Positions 12,783 through 24,141 are shown, counted from the stretch's first letter. The stretch is DNA of 64,000 nucleotides from Rhinopithecus roxellana (GCF_007565055.1 NC_044558.1:124484235-124548234); one strand, 5' to 3'. Notes: generated by a model not told the origin, from the letters alone. Numbers and translations are program-made.

Positions 12783-13137
12783 TGGGATACAGTTTGGCTC
12801 TGTGTCCCCACCTAAATCTCATTGTGAATTATAATCCTCACGGAGGGAGGTGATTGGATCATGGGGGCAGTTTTCCTCATGCTGTTCTCATGATGTGGGT
12901 GAGTTCTCATGAGATCTGATGGCTTTATAACTGTTTGACAGTTCCTCCTTCACATGTTCTCTCTCCTGCCACCTTGGGATAAAGGTACTTGCCTCTCCTT
13001 CATCTTCTGCCATGACTGTAAGTTTCCTGAGACCTCCCCAGCCATGAGGAACTGTGAGTTAATTAAACCTCTTTTGTTTTTAAATTACCCAGTCTCACGT
13101 GGTATCTTTATAGCAGTATGAAAGCAGATTAGTACAC
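12783..13137 (+). mobile_element. MST-type (ERVL-MaLR) solo LTR, sense
   Basis: The order of recognisable blocks is TTTGGCTCTGTGTCCCCACC, ATTGGATCATGGGGGCAG, GATCTGATGGCTTTATAA, TCTGCCATGACTGTAAGTTT, AATTAAACCTCTTTTG and CAGTATGAAAGCAGATTAGT, which is the MST/THE1 LTR layout from 5' to 3'. No internal region adjoins it, so it is a solo LTR. The TTTATAA stretch and the AATTAAA poly(A)-like signal are the usual LTR promoter and polyadenylation elements. Confidence 0.9.
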
Positions 13138-13880
13138 AATAATAAAAGGAAGTTCACCAATGCCATGTTAAGTTTTCCAGCCCATGGGAAGGTAGTAGAA
13201 GAAAATCTAGGACAGTAAGCTTCATCTTTAAAATAAATGACCTGGAAATTGAACGCATCACTTCTGTTCATATCCTTTTTTCCTGAACTTAGTCACTTGA
13301 CACCTAGCTTGATGGGAGGCTGGGAAACGTAGTCTCTAGTTGAGTAGATATGTGCTCAGCTAACACTATGTGGAGACAAATAATTACTAAGAGGACGAGT
13401 GGGAGGAAAATGCATCCTGAAGGATGGTTGGCACTTTCTGCTTTCTGTTCCTTTTGGCCATAAAGGTGCCTATGCTCACTCTTTTCCCATGAAATCACAC
13501 TCACCAAGGGAGAGTAGTACACGATCAATGCAAGAACAACTTTCCATTTGAGAAAGGGAAAAATGGAAGACATGACAGTTACAAAGTGTTATCAATGATG
13601 AAATGCTGCTGAACAAAAATTATCCACTTTTACAATGAAATATATTTCTTTATCAGACACTAGTGTTGGTTTTTGGAAAGAGATAATTTTGACCATTGCT
13701 TTCTGTGACTTCTGATTCAGTCCTTTAGGAAGTTCTTCCTTTTTCTGTGGCCAAACTGGGCATTACAGAACTCTCCAGCTTTTGCAGCCCACTTCTTGCT
13801 GGTACAGGCCTAAAAGTTCAAGAATAATTTTAAAGCTCAATCACACGGTTTGGAAATATTGAATTGATGTTTCTTTCATA
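13138..13880. other. Unique sequence
   Basis: Nothing was recognised. The 89-codon minus-strand frame at 13304-13573 has a hydrophobic segment, but no context, homology or regulatory signal supports it. Confidence 0.5.
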
Positions 13881-13959
13881 TTCCTTCCTTCCTTCCTTCC
13901 TTCCTTCCTTCCTTCCTTCCTTCCTTCCTTCCTTCCTTCCTTCCTTCCTTCCTTCCTTC

Positions 13960-14018
<59 letters not shown>

Positions 14019-14153
14019 TTTCTTTCTCTCTCTCTTTCTTTCTCTCTCTCTCTCTCCCTCTCTCCCTCTCTCCCTCTCTCCCTCTCTCCCTTCCTTCCTT
14101 CCTTCCTTCCTTCCTTCTTTCCTTTCTCTCTCTCTCTCTCTCTTTCTTTTTTT
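13881..14153. repeat. Compound (TTCC)n(TTTC)n(TC)n(TCCC)n microsatellite: 273 bases of pure pyrimidine
   Basis: Every base from 13881 to 14153 on the + strand is C or T. Order: (TTCC)n to about 13962, (TTTC)n to about 14018, then mixed CTCT and CCCTCTCT blocks, (TTCC)n again near 14091-14117, and CT/TTTC up to the Alu. On the minus strand it is the expanded A-rich tail of the adjacent Alu. Overlapping Phe/Leu/Ser-rich and Lys/Arg/Glu-rich frames come only from this repeat. Confidence 0.98.
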
Positions 14154-14436
14154 GACAGAGTCTTGCTCTGTTGCCTGGGCTGGAGTACAATGGTACAATT
14201 TCGGCTCACTGCAACCTCTGCTTCCTGGGTTCAAACAATTTTCCTGCCTCAGCCTCCTGAGTAGCTGGGACTACAGGTGCGCCTCACCCTGCCCAGCTAA
14301 TTTGTGTATTTTTACTAGAGACGGGGTTTCATCATGTTTTCCAGGCTGGTCCCAAACTCCTGACCTGAGGTGATCCTCCCACCTCGGCCTCCTAAATTTT
14401 GCTGGAATTACAGATGTGAGCCACTGCGCCCAACTG
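14154..14436 (-). mobile_element. AluS-like element, antisense
   Basis: An inverted Alu starting GACAGAGTCTTGCTCTGTTG directly after the polypyrimidine tract and ending near GAGCCACTGCGCCCAAC. Both arms are present. Diagnostic positions (CACTGCAACCTCTGC) fit AluS more than AluY. Its poly(A) tail evolved into the long microsatellite on its left. Confidence 0.93.
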
Positions 14437-16146
14437 ACAGTAAAATTTTTTTAAAAACATACTTGCCTTCATATGAATTTAGTTCCAATAATTTTCATGT
14501 GCCACTAACCTTACTGCAGTTAATATTTGGACAGAATTATCTAAGCCTGTATTAAACACTGAATTCTGTTCTAACATCCTTTTCTTTCTTCCTTGCTTTA
14601 ATGGTTACTGTATGAAAAGACAGTAATGGTTACTATCTCTTCATACAATAACCATTAACCTGATCTTTACCAGTAGGCTAGTTCCCATTTCTCTGCTTGA
14701 GAAGTCATCAAGAGAAATGTTAACAAATGTCTGGAGCATTATTTTCTACTCTGTGAGCTATGTAAGCAGATGACTTTCCCAAACCTGCCTGCTATTACTG
14801 GACAATCCAACTGAGGCTAAAGACAGATAAAAATCTTCCTTATAGAATTCTAGTCTGTTCAATTTCTGGTATGCAAATTTGTCAGTTTTTGGCTGGGCTG
14901 TTTCTTATAACACCTTGCCAAATGCATTAAGGAAAAGTCAAAACACTGCAACTTTCTGTTTTTATCTTTAAGCCCAAAAGTTACATGTGATCTACTTTCT
15001 TAGTTATTGCAGGTGACAGTTTAAAATATCTGGACATGACATCACAAGGCTCATAGCTTTCAAGTCTGCAATATCTGTTTTCTTACTGTCCCCTGAGCCA
15101 ATGCTTTATATTTTAGGTTGTTTGTAATGGAAGTGTATTTTCATTTCCTACTTTGGTATTAGTTGTTGGGTAGTCTTACTATTGTAGCAACATGACTCCA
15201 AAATACCATGCTTAAATAAATCAGATATTTTATCTCTCTAAAAATAGTCTACAATAGGTGGATGGGATCTGGTTTAGAAGGTCATCTAGGAACCTGGTTT
15301 TTCAGGGTGACGATCCTCAACATTTGATTTTCATCTCTCATTTTAAGCTCTGGTGTTTCTTGTTTGCTTGGATGAAGTAATTCCCTAGAAGCTCTTCTGA
15401 ATTCAACCATCCTTTAATCATTCAACAGTCCTTTAATATGCGCTGAGACTGCACAAATTGATCAGAGCATAAAAAGTACCCTTCTTTCAAGAGCTGACAT
15501 TTCACTGAAGAAACACATCAGATTAAAACCTCATATCTTAAAACCTTAAAAACAATTTTTTCCCAAAAACAATATTTTTCTTTCCCTTCAACATGACCAG
15601 GCACCTATTTCCTTTTCTTTGTGCAATTGCCTCTTTATGTATCCTACAACTTACAGAAAATTTTCAAGTGAGTTAATGTGAACCTGTAAGTTATACTTCT
15701 TTCTTTACTTTCACTTACTAATTTCCTTGTTTCATATGAGTTATTCTGATGCCCTTCTCCAAAGAAAATGCTCCAAGTGGTTGTGGGATTCAGTGTGAAG
15801 ACAGGAGCTCTGTCAGTGACGACACATGACAAAGGAAGCAAGCAATTTCTACTGAAAACCAAACCATGATTGAGTTTGTTTTCTGTGGCTCCTCTCACCC
15901 CATGGGACCAACTTATCACTTAGAAAATAGTGTCAAAATTACATTCAAATTACTTTAGAGTCACAAACACATCAGAGCAGCATTTATCCTATCACATAGA
16001 CTATTTTCAGTTCCTTCTAATTTTCCATTGACCCGAATTTTCATTCTCCATCACCTTGCAAAGGGGCACATCGCTTCCTGTTTACACATTGTATGGAATC
16101 TGTGATTACTGTTTATTACATGTTTTCCATAATGTGAAAACAAAAG
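14437..16146. other. Unique sequence with a possible old LTR fragment
   Basis: Bases about 15180-15420 faintly match the same antisense old-LTR pattern as 12555-12780 (TAGCAACATGACTCCAAAAT, then AAGGTCATCTAGGAACCTGG). An imperfect palindrome at 14598-14658 is listed separately. The 91-codon minus-strand frame at 15644-15919 is unsupported. Confidence 0.4.
14598..14658. repeat. Imperfect hairpin with direct repeat
   Basis: TTAATGGTTACTGTATGAA at 14598-14616 pairs with the inverted TTCATACAATAACCATTAA at 14640-14658 with one mismatch. The loop holds a second direct copy of TAATGGTTACT (14624-14634). This is a small fold-back structure of the kind left by local template switching. Confidence 0.85.
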
Positions 16147-16150
16147 ACAC

Positions 16151-16183
<33 letters not shown>

Positions 16184-16184
16184 C
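16147..16184. repeat. (GT)n(GC)n alternating purine-pyrimidine tract
   Basis: 38 bases of strict purine/pyrimidine alternation: ACAC, a GT run, then GCGCGCGTGC. It lies immediately before the 5' truncation point of the L1PA element. The ORF that joins CVCVCV-like residues to L1-like sequence crosses this junction and is not a real fusion gene. Confidence 0.95.
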
Positions 16185-16770
16185 CTGAGAAGGTTCACAA
16201 ATGCACAGAAAGTTTGTGATGCAGGTAAAGCAGTGTTTAGAGGGAAATTTATAGCACTAAATGCCCACTGGAGAAAGTGGGAAACATCTAAAATCAACAC
16301 CTTAACATCACAATTAAAAGAAATGGAGAAGCAAGAGCAAACAAATTCAAAAGATAGCCAAAGACAAGAAATAACTAAGATCAGAGCAGAACTAAAGAAG
16401 ATAGAGACACAAAAACACCTTAAAAAAATCAACGAATCCAGGAACTGGTTTTTTGAAAAGATCAACAAAATAGACCACTAGCCAGACTAATAAACAGGAA
16501 AACAGAGAAGAATCAAATAGACACAATAAAAAATAATAAAGAGGATATCACCACTGATCCCACAGAAATGCAAACTTCCATCAGAGAATACTATAAACAC
16601 CTCTATGTAAATAAACTAGAAAATCTAAAGAAATGAATAAATTCCTGGACACATACACCTTCCCAAGACTAAATCAGGAAGAAGTCAAATCCTTGAATGG
16701 ACCAACAACAAGTTCTGAAATTAAGGCAGTAATTAATAGCCTACCAACCAAAAAATAGCTTACCAATCCC

Positions 16771-17140
16771 TGAAAATGGCTATACTGCTCAAAGTAATTT
16801 ATAGATTCAATGCTATCCCCATCAAGCTACCATTGACTTTCTTCACAGAATTAGAAAAATACTACATTAAATTTCATGTGGAACCAAAAAGAGCCTGCAT
16901 AGCCAAGACAATCTTAAACAAAAAGAACAAAGCTGGAGGCATCACACTATCTGACCTCAAACTCTACTACAAGTCTACAGTAACCAAAACAGCATGGTAC
17001 CAGTACCAAAACAGATATATAGAGCAATGGAACAGAAAAGAGACCTCAGAAATAATGCCACACATCTATAACCATCTGATCTTTGACAAACTTTACAGAA
17101 ACAAGCAATGGAGAAAGAAGTCCCTATTTAATAAATGCTG
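16771..17140 (+). repeat. 370-base L1 duplication, displaced copy
   Basis: It aligns without gaps to 18147-18516; I count about 20 mismatches (roughly 5%) by eye. Both copies share unusual variants such as CTGCTCAAAGTAATTTATAG and CATGTGGAACC, so one was copied from the other. On the left, filler TAGCTTACCAATCC (16756-16769) resembles the adjacent TAGCCTACCAACCA. On the right, the 20-base end of the block is duplicated in tandem (17121-17140 and 17141-17158). Confidence 0.9.
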
Positions 17141-18146
17141 TCCCTATTTAATAAATGCCCAGGACCAGATGGATTCACAGCCGAATTCTACCAGAGGTAC
17201 TAAGATGAACTGGTACCATTCCTTCTGAAACTATTCCCATCAATAGAAAAAGATCGAATCCTCCCTAACTCGTTTTATGAGGTCAGCATCATCCTGAAAC
17301 CAAAACCTGGCGGAGGCACAACAAAAAAAGAAAATTTCAGGCCAGTATCCCTGATGAACATTGATGTGAAAATCCTCAATAAAATACTGGCAACCCAAAT
17401 CCAGCAGCACTGCCACAATCAAGTCAGCTTCATCCCTGGGATGCAAGGCTGGTTCAATGTACAAAAATCAATAAATATAATCCATCACATAAATGGAAAC
17501 AATGACAAAAACCACATGATTATCTCAATAGATGCAGAAAAGGCTTTGATAAAATTCGACACCCCTTCATGCTAAAAACTCTCAATAAACAAGGTGTTGA
17601 TGGAACGTATCTCAAAATAATAAGAGCTGTTTATGACAAACCCACAGCCAATATCATACTGAATGAGCAAAAGGTGAAAGCATTCCCTTTGAAAACTGGG
17701 ACAAGACAAAGATGACCTCTCTCACTCCTCCTATTCAACATAGTATTAGAATTTCTGGTCAGGGCAATCAGGCAAGAGAAAGAAATAATGGGTAGTCAAA
17801 TTGTTCCTGTTTGCAGATGACATGATTTTGTATTTAGAAAACCACATCATCTCAGCCCAAAGTCTCCTTAAGCTGATAAGCAACTTCAGCAAAGTCTCAG
17901 GATACAAAAATCAATGTTCAAAAATCACAAGCATTGATATAAACCAATAATAGACAGAGAGCCAAATCATGAGTGAACTCCCATTCACAATTGCCACAAA
18001 GAGAATAAAATACCTAGGAATACAACTTACAAGGGATGTGAAGGACCTCTTCAAGGAGAAATACAAACCACTGCTGAAGGAAATAAGAGAGGACACAAAC
18101 AAAAGGAAAAATATTCCATGCTCATGGATAGGGAGAATCAATATTG

Positions 18147-18516
18147 TGAAAATGGCTATACTGCTCAAAGTAATTTATAGATTCAATGCTATCTCCATCA
18201 AGCTACCATTGACTTTCTTCACAGAATTAGAAAAATACTACTTTAAATTTCATGTGGAACCAAAAAGAGCCCATATAGCCAAGACAATCTTAAACAAAAA
18301 GAACAAAGCTGGAGGCATCACATTACCTGATGTCAAACTCTACTACAAGTCTACAGTAACCAAAACAGCATGGTACTGGTACCAAAACAGATATATAGAG
18401 CAATTGAACAGAAAAGAGACCTCAGAAATAATGCCACACATCTACAGTCATCTGATCTTTGACAAACCTTACAAAAACAAGCAATGGAGAAAGAAGTTTC
18501 TATTTAATAAATGGTG
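18147..18516 (+). repeat. 370-base L1 duplication, in-place copy
   Basis: The partner of 16771-17140, in its normal position in ORF2 after the RT core. It looks closer to the usual L1 sequence (CATATAGCC, TTACCTGATGTC, TACTGGTACC) and is therefore the likely source. The offset between copies is 1376 bases. Confidence 0.9.
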
Positions 18517-19745
18517 TTAGGAAAACTAGCTAGCCATATGCAGAAAACTGAAACTGGACCTCTACCTTTACACCTTATACAAAAATTAATTTAAGATGGA
18601 TTAAAGACTTAAATGTAAGACCTAAAACCACATACGCCCTAGAAGAAAATATAGGTGATGCCATTCAGGGTGTAGGCATGGGCAAAACTTCATGACTAAA
18701 ACATCAAAAACAATGGTAAAAAAAAAAAAAAAAAGCCAAAATAGACAAATAGGATCTAATTTAACTAAAGAGCTTCTGCACCCCAAAAGAAACTATCATC
18801 AGAATGAACAGGCAACCAACCGAATGGCAGAAAATGTCTGTGATCTACCCATCTGACAAAGGGCTAATATCCAGAATCTACAAATAACTTAAACAAATTT
18901 ACAAGAAAAAAACCAGACCATCTGATCAAAAAGTGGGCAAAGGATATGAGCAGACACATCTCAAAAGAAGACATTTATGCACCCAAGAAACATATGAAAA
19001 TAACTCATCATCACTGGTCATTAGAGAAATGCAAATCAAAACCACAATGAGATACTATCTCATGCTACTTACAATGGCCATCAGTAAAAAGTCACAGAAC
19101 AACAGATGCTGGAGAGGATGTGGAGAAATAGGAACATTTTTACACTGTTGGTGGGGGTGTAAATTAGTTCAACCATTGTGGCAGATAGTGTGGTGATTCC
19201 TCAAGGATCTAGAATTAAAAATATCATTTGACCCCACAATCCCATTACTGGGTATATACCCAAAGGATTATAGCTAATTCTACTATGAGGACACAGGCAC
19301 ATGTAAGTTTATTGCAGCATTGTTCACAATAGCAAAGACTTGGAACCAACCCAAATCAATGATAGACTAAATAGAGAAAATGTGACACATATACACCATG
19401 GAATACTATGCAGCCCTGAAAAAGAATGAGTTCATGTCCTTTGTAGGGACACAGATAAAGCTGGAAACCATCATTCTCAGCAAACTAACACAGGAACAGA
19501 AAACCAAACACCTTGTGTTCTCACAGTGAGAACACATGAGTACAGAGAGGGGAACTCTCTGTGTGGGGGCCTGTCAGGGGGTTGGGGGGTTAAGGGAGGG
19601 ATAGCATTAGGAGAAATACCTAATTTAGATGACGGGTTAATGAGTGCAGCAAACGACCATGGCACGTGTATACCTATGTAACAAACCTGCACATTCTGCA
19701 CATGTATCCTAGAACTTAAAGTATAATTTAAAAAAAGAAAAGAAA

Positions 19746-20446
19746 AACACTATAAATATTAGCATTTGAATACCCTTTTGTCCTATTTAAAATTTTAATT
19801 AGGTACCTGCATTATAATTGTCTAAAATAAATTTAAAAATAAATAAAAATAAGGTTACAATAAAATTTGTAAACAAAACTATGTGTATTTTGTTTAACAA
19901 ATGAGTCTCTGGATATAAATTTAGAATAAGTAAACAACTACAATATGGTAAACTACTTTAGTTCACACTATAGCATCAGATTTCCATGTTGATGCTACAA
20001 CACAGCAATTTACATGACTTACAAATTTTGATAAAATAGAGCTCTTCCATGTTATTTTCATGGGAAATAACAAATAACTAGATATTTGGCTTATCTATTT
20101 GTCATTGTATAGAAAATAAATAGTATAGGGTTTCAAGATTTGAGAAGTATGTCAGCTTTTATGAAGTGATTGTAAGTCCATAAACTGATGTGGAATAATG
20201 AATATGTTCTAAGCATGGTAGTAGCTGCACGGTACATACAAATAAGTTGGCATTGGATAAAGAGAAGCATATCTGAAAAGGAAGACATTTAGGTTTGTGT
20301 TCCTATTGGACCTCCTTTGGGGAGATGTTCAGCAGACAGTTAGGAATTTAGCATATGGACCTCTGGAGACTGGAGTTATGCATGTATGTAGAGGAAATAA
20401 AGTCATGGAATTAGGTGAGTTCTCCCATGGCTAGAATGTAGAGATG
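19746..20446. other. Unique AT-rich sequence
   Basis: No repeat or gene was recognised after the L1 tail. Confidence 0.55.
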
Positions 20447-20760
20447 CAATTATTCAACACGTTTTTAACACTCTATTATGTGACAGCAAGTGAAGTAAGT
20501 GGTAAGGATACGGAGGTAACCAAAGCAGATATGTGCTTGCCCAAAGGGGAACTTATACTAGGCTAACAGCAGTAGTCAAAGAATTATACCAATATTTAGA
20601 TATATCAACCGTGATAAGTTTCATCTAATACATTTGGAGGCTATGCAGTAGTGTTAAACATAGTTGGAGGTTGGTGGGAAGTTAAAGGGGACTTCCTTAA
20701 GGAAACAGCCTTTGCACAAAGACTTGTAGGATGGGAAGGGTTAACCGAGCAAAGTGTAGT
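20447..20760 (-). mobile_element. L2 LINE 3' end, antisense
   Basis: Starts TTATTCAACACGTTTTTAAC then TATTATGTGACAGC..AAGTGGTAAGGATACGGAGG, the inverted 3' terminus of L2. It continues through GGGGAACTTATACTAGG and AAAGGGGACTTCCTTAAGGA to GCACAAAGACTTG. Strongly decayed, as expected for an L2 of Mesozoic age. Confidence 0.75.
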
Positions 20761-22449
20761 TCCTCATTAAACATATGAAAATATGAAGTTTTTTCTGTAT
20801 TTATACATTTGTTAAATGTATATTTACTTAGTTTTCTTAAATTTTATTTTATCAGAGTTATACAGTAGAAAAAATAAAATACCACTGAAAGACATGCATT
20901 GATTCAATTTGTAACATTGTGGGTGCTTGAGTAAAAGTTTGGGCAACCAAGAGGCAAATCAAAAAGCTTAATAGGAAAATCTAGGGAAATGAGATGTCTA
21001 TAGGGACTTTGAAAACCTCAAACATGTTCCTAGTATTCTAGAGGGTGATGCACATATGAACAGTTTTGTGCATGCTGAGAGTTATGTATATGGTCAGCAA
21101 AGAACTGGGACCCTGTGATTTAACTTCTGGGGAATCTTGCAGTTGCACCTTAAGAAGGAAGTGAAGGCTAAGGCAGAGTTATAAACCAATGGGTTTGAGA
21201 GTCAAAAATGTACCTCAAAATGCACACAAATTACTTTGGCAAGGACTGGGAGACTTACTGTTTCCAGGCTTTTAAGGAAAACTCTGACCAATTATTATCT
21301 GACCACTAAGCTATAAAAGCAGAGACTTCAGTAACTGCATATGACAAAGGATACAAACTTACAAGAAATCACTAAACCAAGAAAGAAGTTTTTTTGTTGT
21401 TGGTTTGCTTTTTTTCCTATGTAGTGCATTTTGTCAAATTTATCTAATTTCCTTTATGTTTTCTGTGCTATTTCACATTGAAGGCTTTCTTCAAATGTCT
21501 TATGACCTTAGCTAGGCATTCATATTTAAGATGAAGACACTGAAAAGCTGATTGTAAGTTGTGTGTGTGTGTGAGTAAGACTTGCTGACTGGTTGGAAGA
21601 AGAATGCCCAACATTCAGAGAGGATAGAAAACTAGAGAGTTGCAAGACTTTTTTGCTAAGAGCAGGAGAGAAAGGATCCTGGGAGAAAATGGTACAGAAT
21701 GGAAAATGTTGCAGAGGGTAAAATGAGAGAATCGAGAAAAGGTCATTGGGTTTGATGAAGAATAGCCTATAGATGGCCATTAAGAAAGAAATGTCAATAG
21801 AATGATAGGGGTGTGAACAGAATGTCAGAGAATCAGTGAGGGAAATTGTGGGTAAAGGCAGTTTTTCAGCAGATCCGATTTTGAAAGTAGAGAATGGGGA
21901 TGGATCTTAGTTTGAAGGAGAGCCAGTTTTGGTGTGTTTGTTTTAGGCTGTCTCTGTTAAAATTAAGCAAACAAACCCAAATGAAATGAGGCAGTAGTCA
22001 TTTTTAATTTTTCACTAACCAAAGCTCCTGCCCAGAGATATGCACAAAATGAATTTAAAGATTTTAATTTCATCTCTAACATTTTTTTTCTAGTTTTTTG
22101 ATTGATGTACTGATCTGTGAAGTTATCCAGAGACAGACGGCAGGAAAAAAGAGGAACATCCAAAGGCCTAAGTAATTCAGTTTGGAACATTAGTCCCTGA
22201 AAAATGGTATCCATGGTTTAAGAACTTTAAAAAGGAACATGGCTGTCTTTTCTTAGGAATGAAATTACCTAAAATAAAGTTATACAATGTTGGGTCTACA
22301 CATTTGAACGTGGTAAAGATATCTTTGCTCCCTCCCTCCCTCCTCTCTCCTTTCTTCCTTTTCTTTTTTTCTGTTCTTCCTTTCTTATTCTCTCTCTTTT
22401 TATATCTATCTATCTAAATATGCACCTAAATCGTGTGTCAGTAAATAAA
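20761..22449. other. Unique sequence
   Basis: No recognised repeat. There is a short (GT)5 at about 21560-21573 and a pyrimidine-rich stretch at 22326-22405. Minus-strand frames of 83-84 codons are unsupported. Confidence 0.5.
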
Positions 22450-22536
22450 TGCATATATACATACATCTATATAGCTATACTTATTTTATATATATAGACA
22501 CATATATGTGTGTGTGTGCATGTATCTATATATGCC

Positions 22537-22604
<68 letters not shown>

Positions 22605-22612
22605 CACACACA
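22450..22612. repeat. TA/TG then (CA)n microsatellite, inverted arrangement
   Basis: A TATA/TACATA-rich start leads to (TG)n at 22507-22519, then a continuous alternating pyrimidine-purine run from 22537 to 22612 made of (CA)n (to 22594), TATATATATA and (CA)5. The TG and CA blocks are complementary and about 20 bases apart, so they can fold back. Confidence 0.95.
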
Positions 22613-23830
22613 GATATGTGAGAGGAGGGGACAGACTTTTGTGACAATCATATTTTTAAATTTGTATCCAGCTGAAGACTGACAGAATAATAGTAGAAAA
22701 GTAAAAGAAGACATACAGAAAAGTATTTTACTGAATATGTCTGCTGAAGATACCATAAAAGTGTCAATCATCCTAATGTTGCAGTTTTGCTTTTTTTGTC
22801 ATTACTTTAGATTGGAATGCCTATTTGAAATCTAGGATCAGAGCAAAAATGGCAAATCATGAACATTTATCTGAGAGAATGCAAACTTGGTGTCACCTCT
22901 TTTTGGTAAAAAGAGAAATGATTAGGCTATTCCAGGCTAATTTGTGGTTTCGTAAGAGCACTTAGGACAGTGTGGAACACAATAAATTTGACATTTATTT
23001 TACTCTCTCTAGATGGCATTTCTAGATTTATATTAAGATATAGTAGTGACCTAGTATAATACCTCAGCAATAATTTATTTGCTGTCAAATCAACATCTTT
23101 GTGGAATGTTTTATTATTTATTTTGTCAAAAAAGACCTGAAAGTTGTAAACTCTTAGAGAGTAGGTCTTTTGTCTTTTGTCTTATATGTCTTTGTTTTCT
23201 CCTAAATTGTCTAGTACAGGACAAACTGTTTTGCCCATAAATTTGGATAACAGAAACCTTTTTAGTGGTGGATGAATGAATCAATGAATCAGTGAGTAAA
23301 TGGAAACATTTTATAATCAAGTCCCCAAGATAATATATACAATACACTTTAAAATCTTAAAAAATAAAATTAATAATCAAACTTTCAGAACTTCTTACAC
23401 CGACGTTATTTTTGTCTCTTTAATTCACCGATTGATAGAAGATGTTATAAATTTACTAAAAATTATTGTACTAAGGGGCTAACTCACAAAACAACAAGTT
23501 AGAAAAAACATTCGTCTTCATTTCTGCCCACCTGTTTTCTTTGAAACAGTCATACAAGGGACAAAGCTTTACCTGTCACCTTATCACCTGGACAATTCTC
23601 AGAATTCTCAAGAAAAAACTGCAATAGGTTTGGTTTCTGTATTCTAAAGGTACTTATTCCATTCAAATTTTTGAAATAGTTACTAGTTTCTCCTCAATTT
23701 ACTACAAAACTACACAAGAACAAGAAAACACCTGGTTAATTGACATTCTTTATAGCACTTTGCATTGTTCAAAAAATTTACCCACTCATCTAGTCCATTC
23801 ATTTGATCTTGCAAAGCTATAGATGATTTG
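22613..23830. other. Unique sequence
   Basis: AT-rich, with no recognised repeat. The 81-codon minus frame at 22526-22771 is partly CA-repeat translation. Confidence 0.5.
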
Positions 23831-23841
23831 CAATATCCTAC

Positions 23842-24130
23842 CTTTTTTTTTTTTTTTTTTTTTTTTTTTGAGATGGAGTCTCGCTCTGTCGCCCAGGCTG
23901 AAGTGCAGTGGCGCGATCTCGGCTCACTGCAAGCTCCGCCTCCCGGGTTCACGCCATTCTCCTGCCTCAGCCTCCCAAGTAGCTGGGAGTACTGGTGCCG
24001 GCCACCACGCCCAGCTAATTTTTTGTGTGTGTTTTTAGTAGAGATGGGGTTTCATCTGACCCCGTGATCCGCCTGCCTCAGCCTCGCAAAGTGCTGAGAT
24101 TACAGGTGTGAGCCACGGCGCCTGCCCCTA
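23842..24130 (-). mobile_element. AluY-like element, antisense, with internal deletion
   Basis: A pure poly(T) tail of about 27 bases (23843-23869) is followed by an inverted Alu with AluY diagnostic bases (CACTGCAAGCTCCGCCTCCC and GGTTCACGCCATTCT). About 25-30 bases are missing after GGGGTTTCAT near 24057, where the text jumps to CTGACCCCGTGATCC. The flanking target-site duplication is CAATATCCTAC at 23831-23841 and CAATAGCCTAC at 24131-24141, one mismatch. Confidence 0.95.
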
Positions 24131-24141
24131 CAATAGCCTAC

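Larger units (their letters stand above)
16200..19530 (+). pseudogene. L1 ORF2 remnant (reverse transcriptase), broken
   Basis: It encodes pieces of the L1 endonuclease/reverse-transcriptase protein in several frames. Intact stretches are found at 16056-16481 (the L1 part starts near 16200), 16776-17228, 17354-17575, 17969-18520 and 18933-19196. The RT active-site motif LFADDM is readable near 17806-17823, but stops and frameshifts flank it (for example TGA at about 17713, in place of the usual small Gln/Gly-Cys-Pro region). Upstream ORF2 and ORF1 are missing. The out-of-order C-terminal block at 16771-17140 would break the protein even without other mutations. No function is expected. Confidence 0.9.
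16195..19745 (+). mobile_element. 5'-truncated L1PA LINE with internal rearrangement
   Basis: It begins in the middle of ORF2 (upstream of the reverse-transcriptase core) and runs through the RT, the C-terminal region and the 3' UTR. The 3' UTR shows the primate L1 G-rich stretch (19571-19591), ATGGCACGTGTATACCTATG and a terminal A-rich tail near 19730-19745. A block of about 370 bases from downstream ORF2 is present a second time at 16771-17140, placed between upstream ORF2 sequence (to 16756) and the point where ORF2 resumes near 17158. Many substitutions indicate an older L1PA subfamily (not L1PA1-4). A run of about 16 A lies near 18718-18734. Confidence 0.92.

Noticed and set aside
13830..14373. 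Long open frames rich in Phe/Leu/Ser or Lys/Arg/Glu on both strands
   Set aside because: They are translations of the polypyrimidine microsatellite and the neighbouring Alu; the same repeat is open in several frames.
16056..16481. 141-codon frame looking like a fusion of a Val/Cys-rich segment with L1 protein
   Set aside because: It crosses the GT repeat and the L1 truncation point; the N-terminal part is microsatellite translation.
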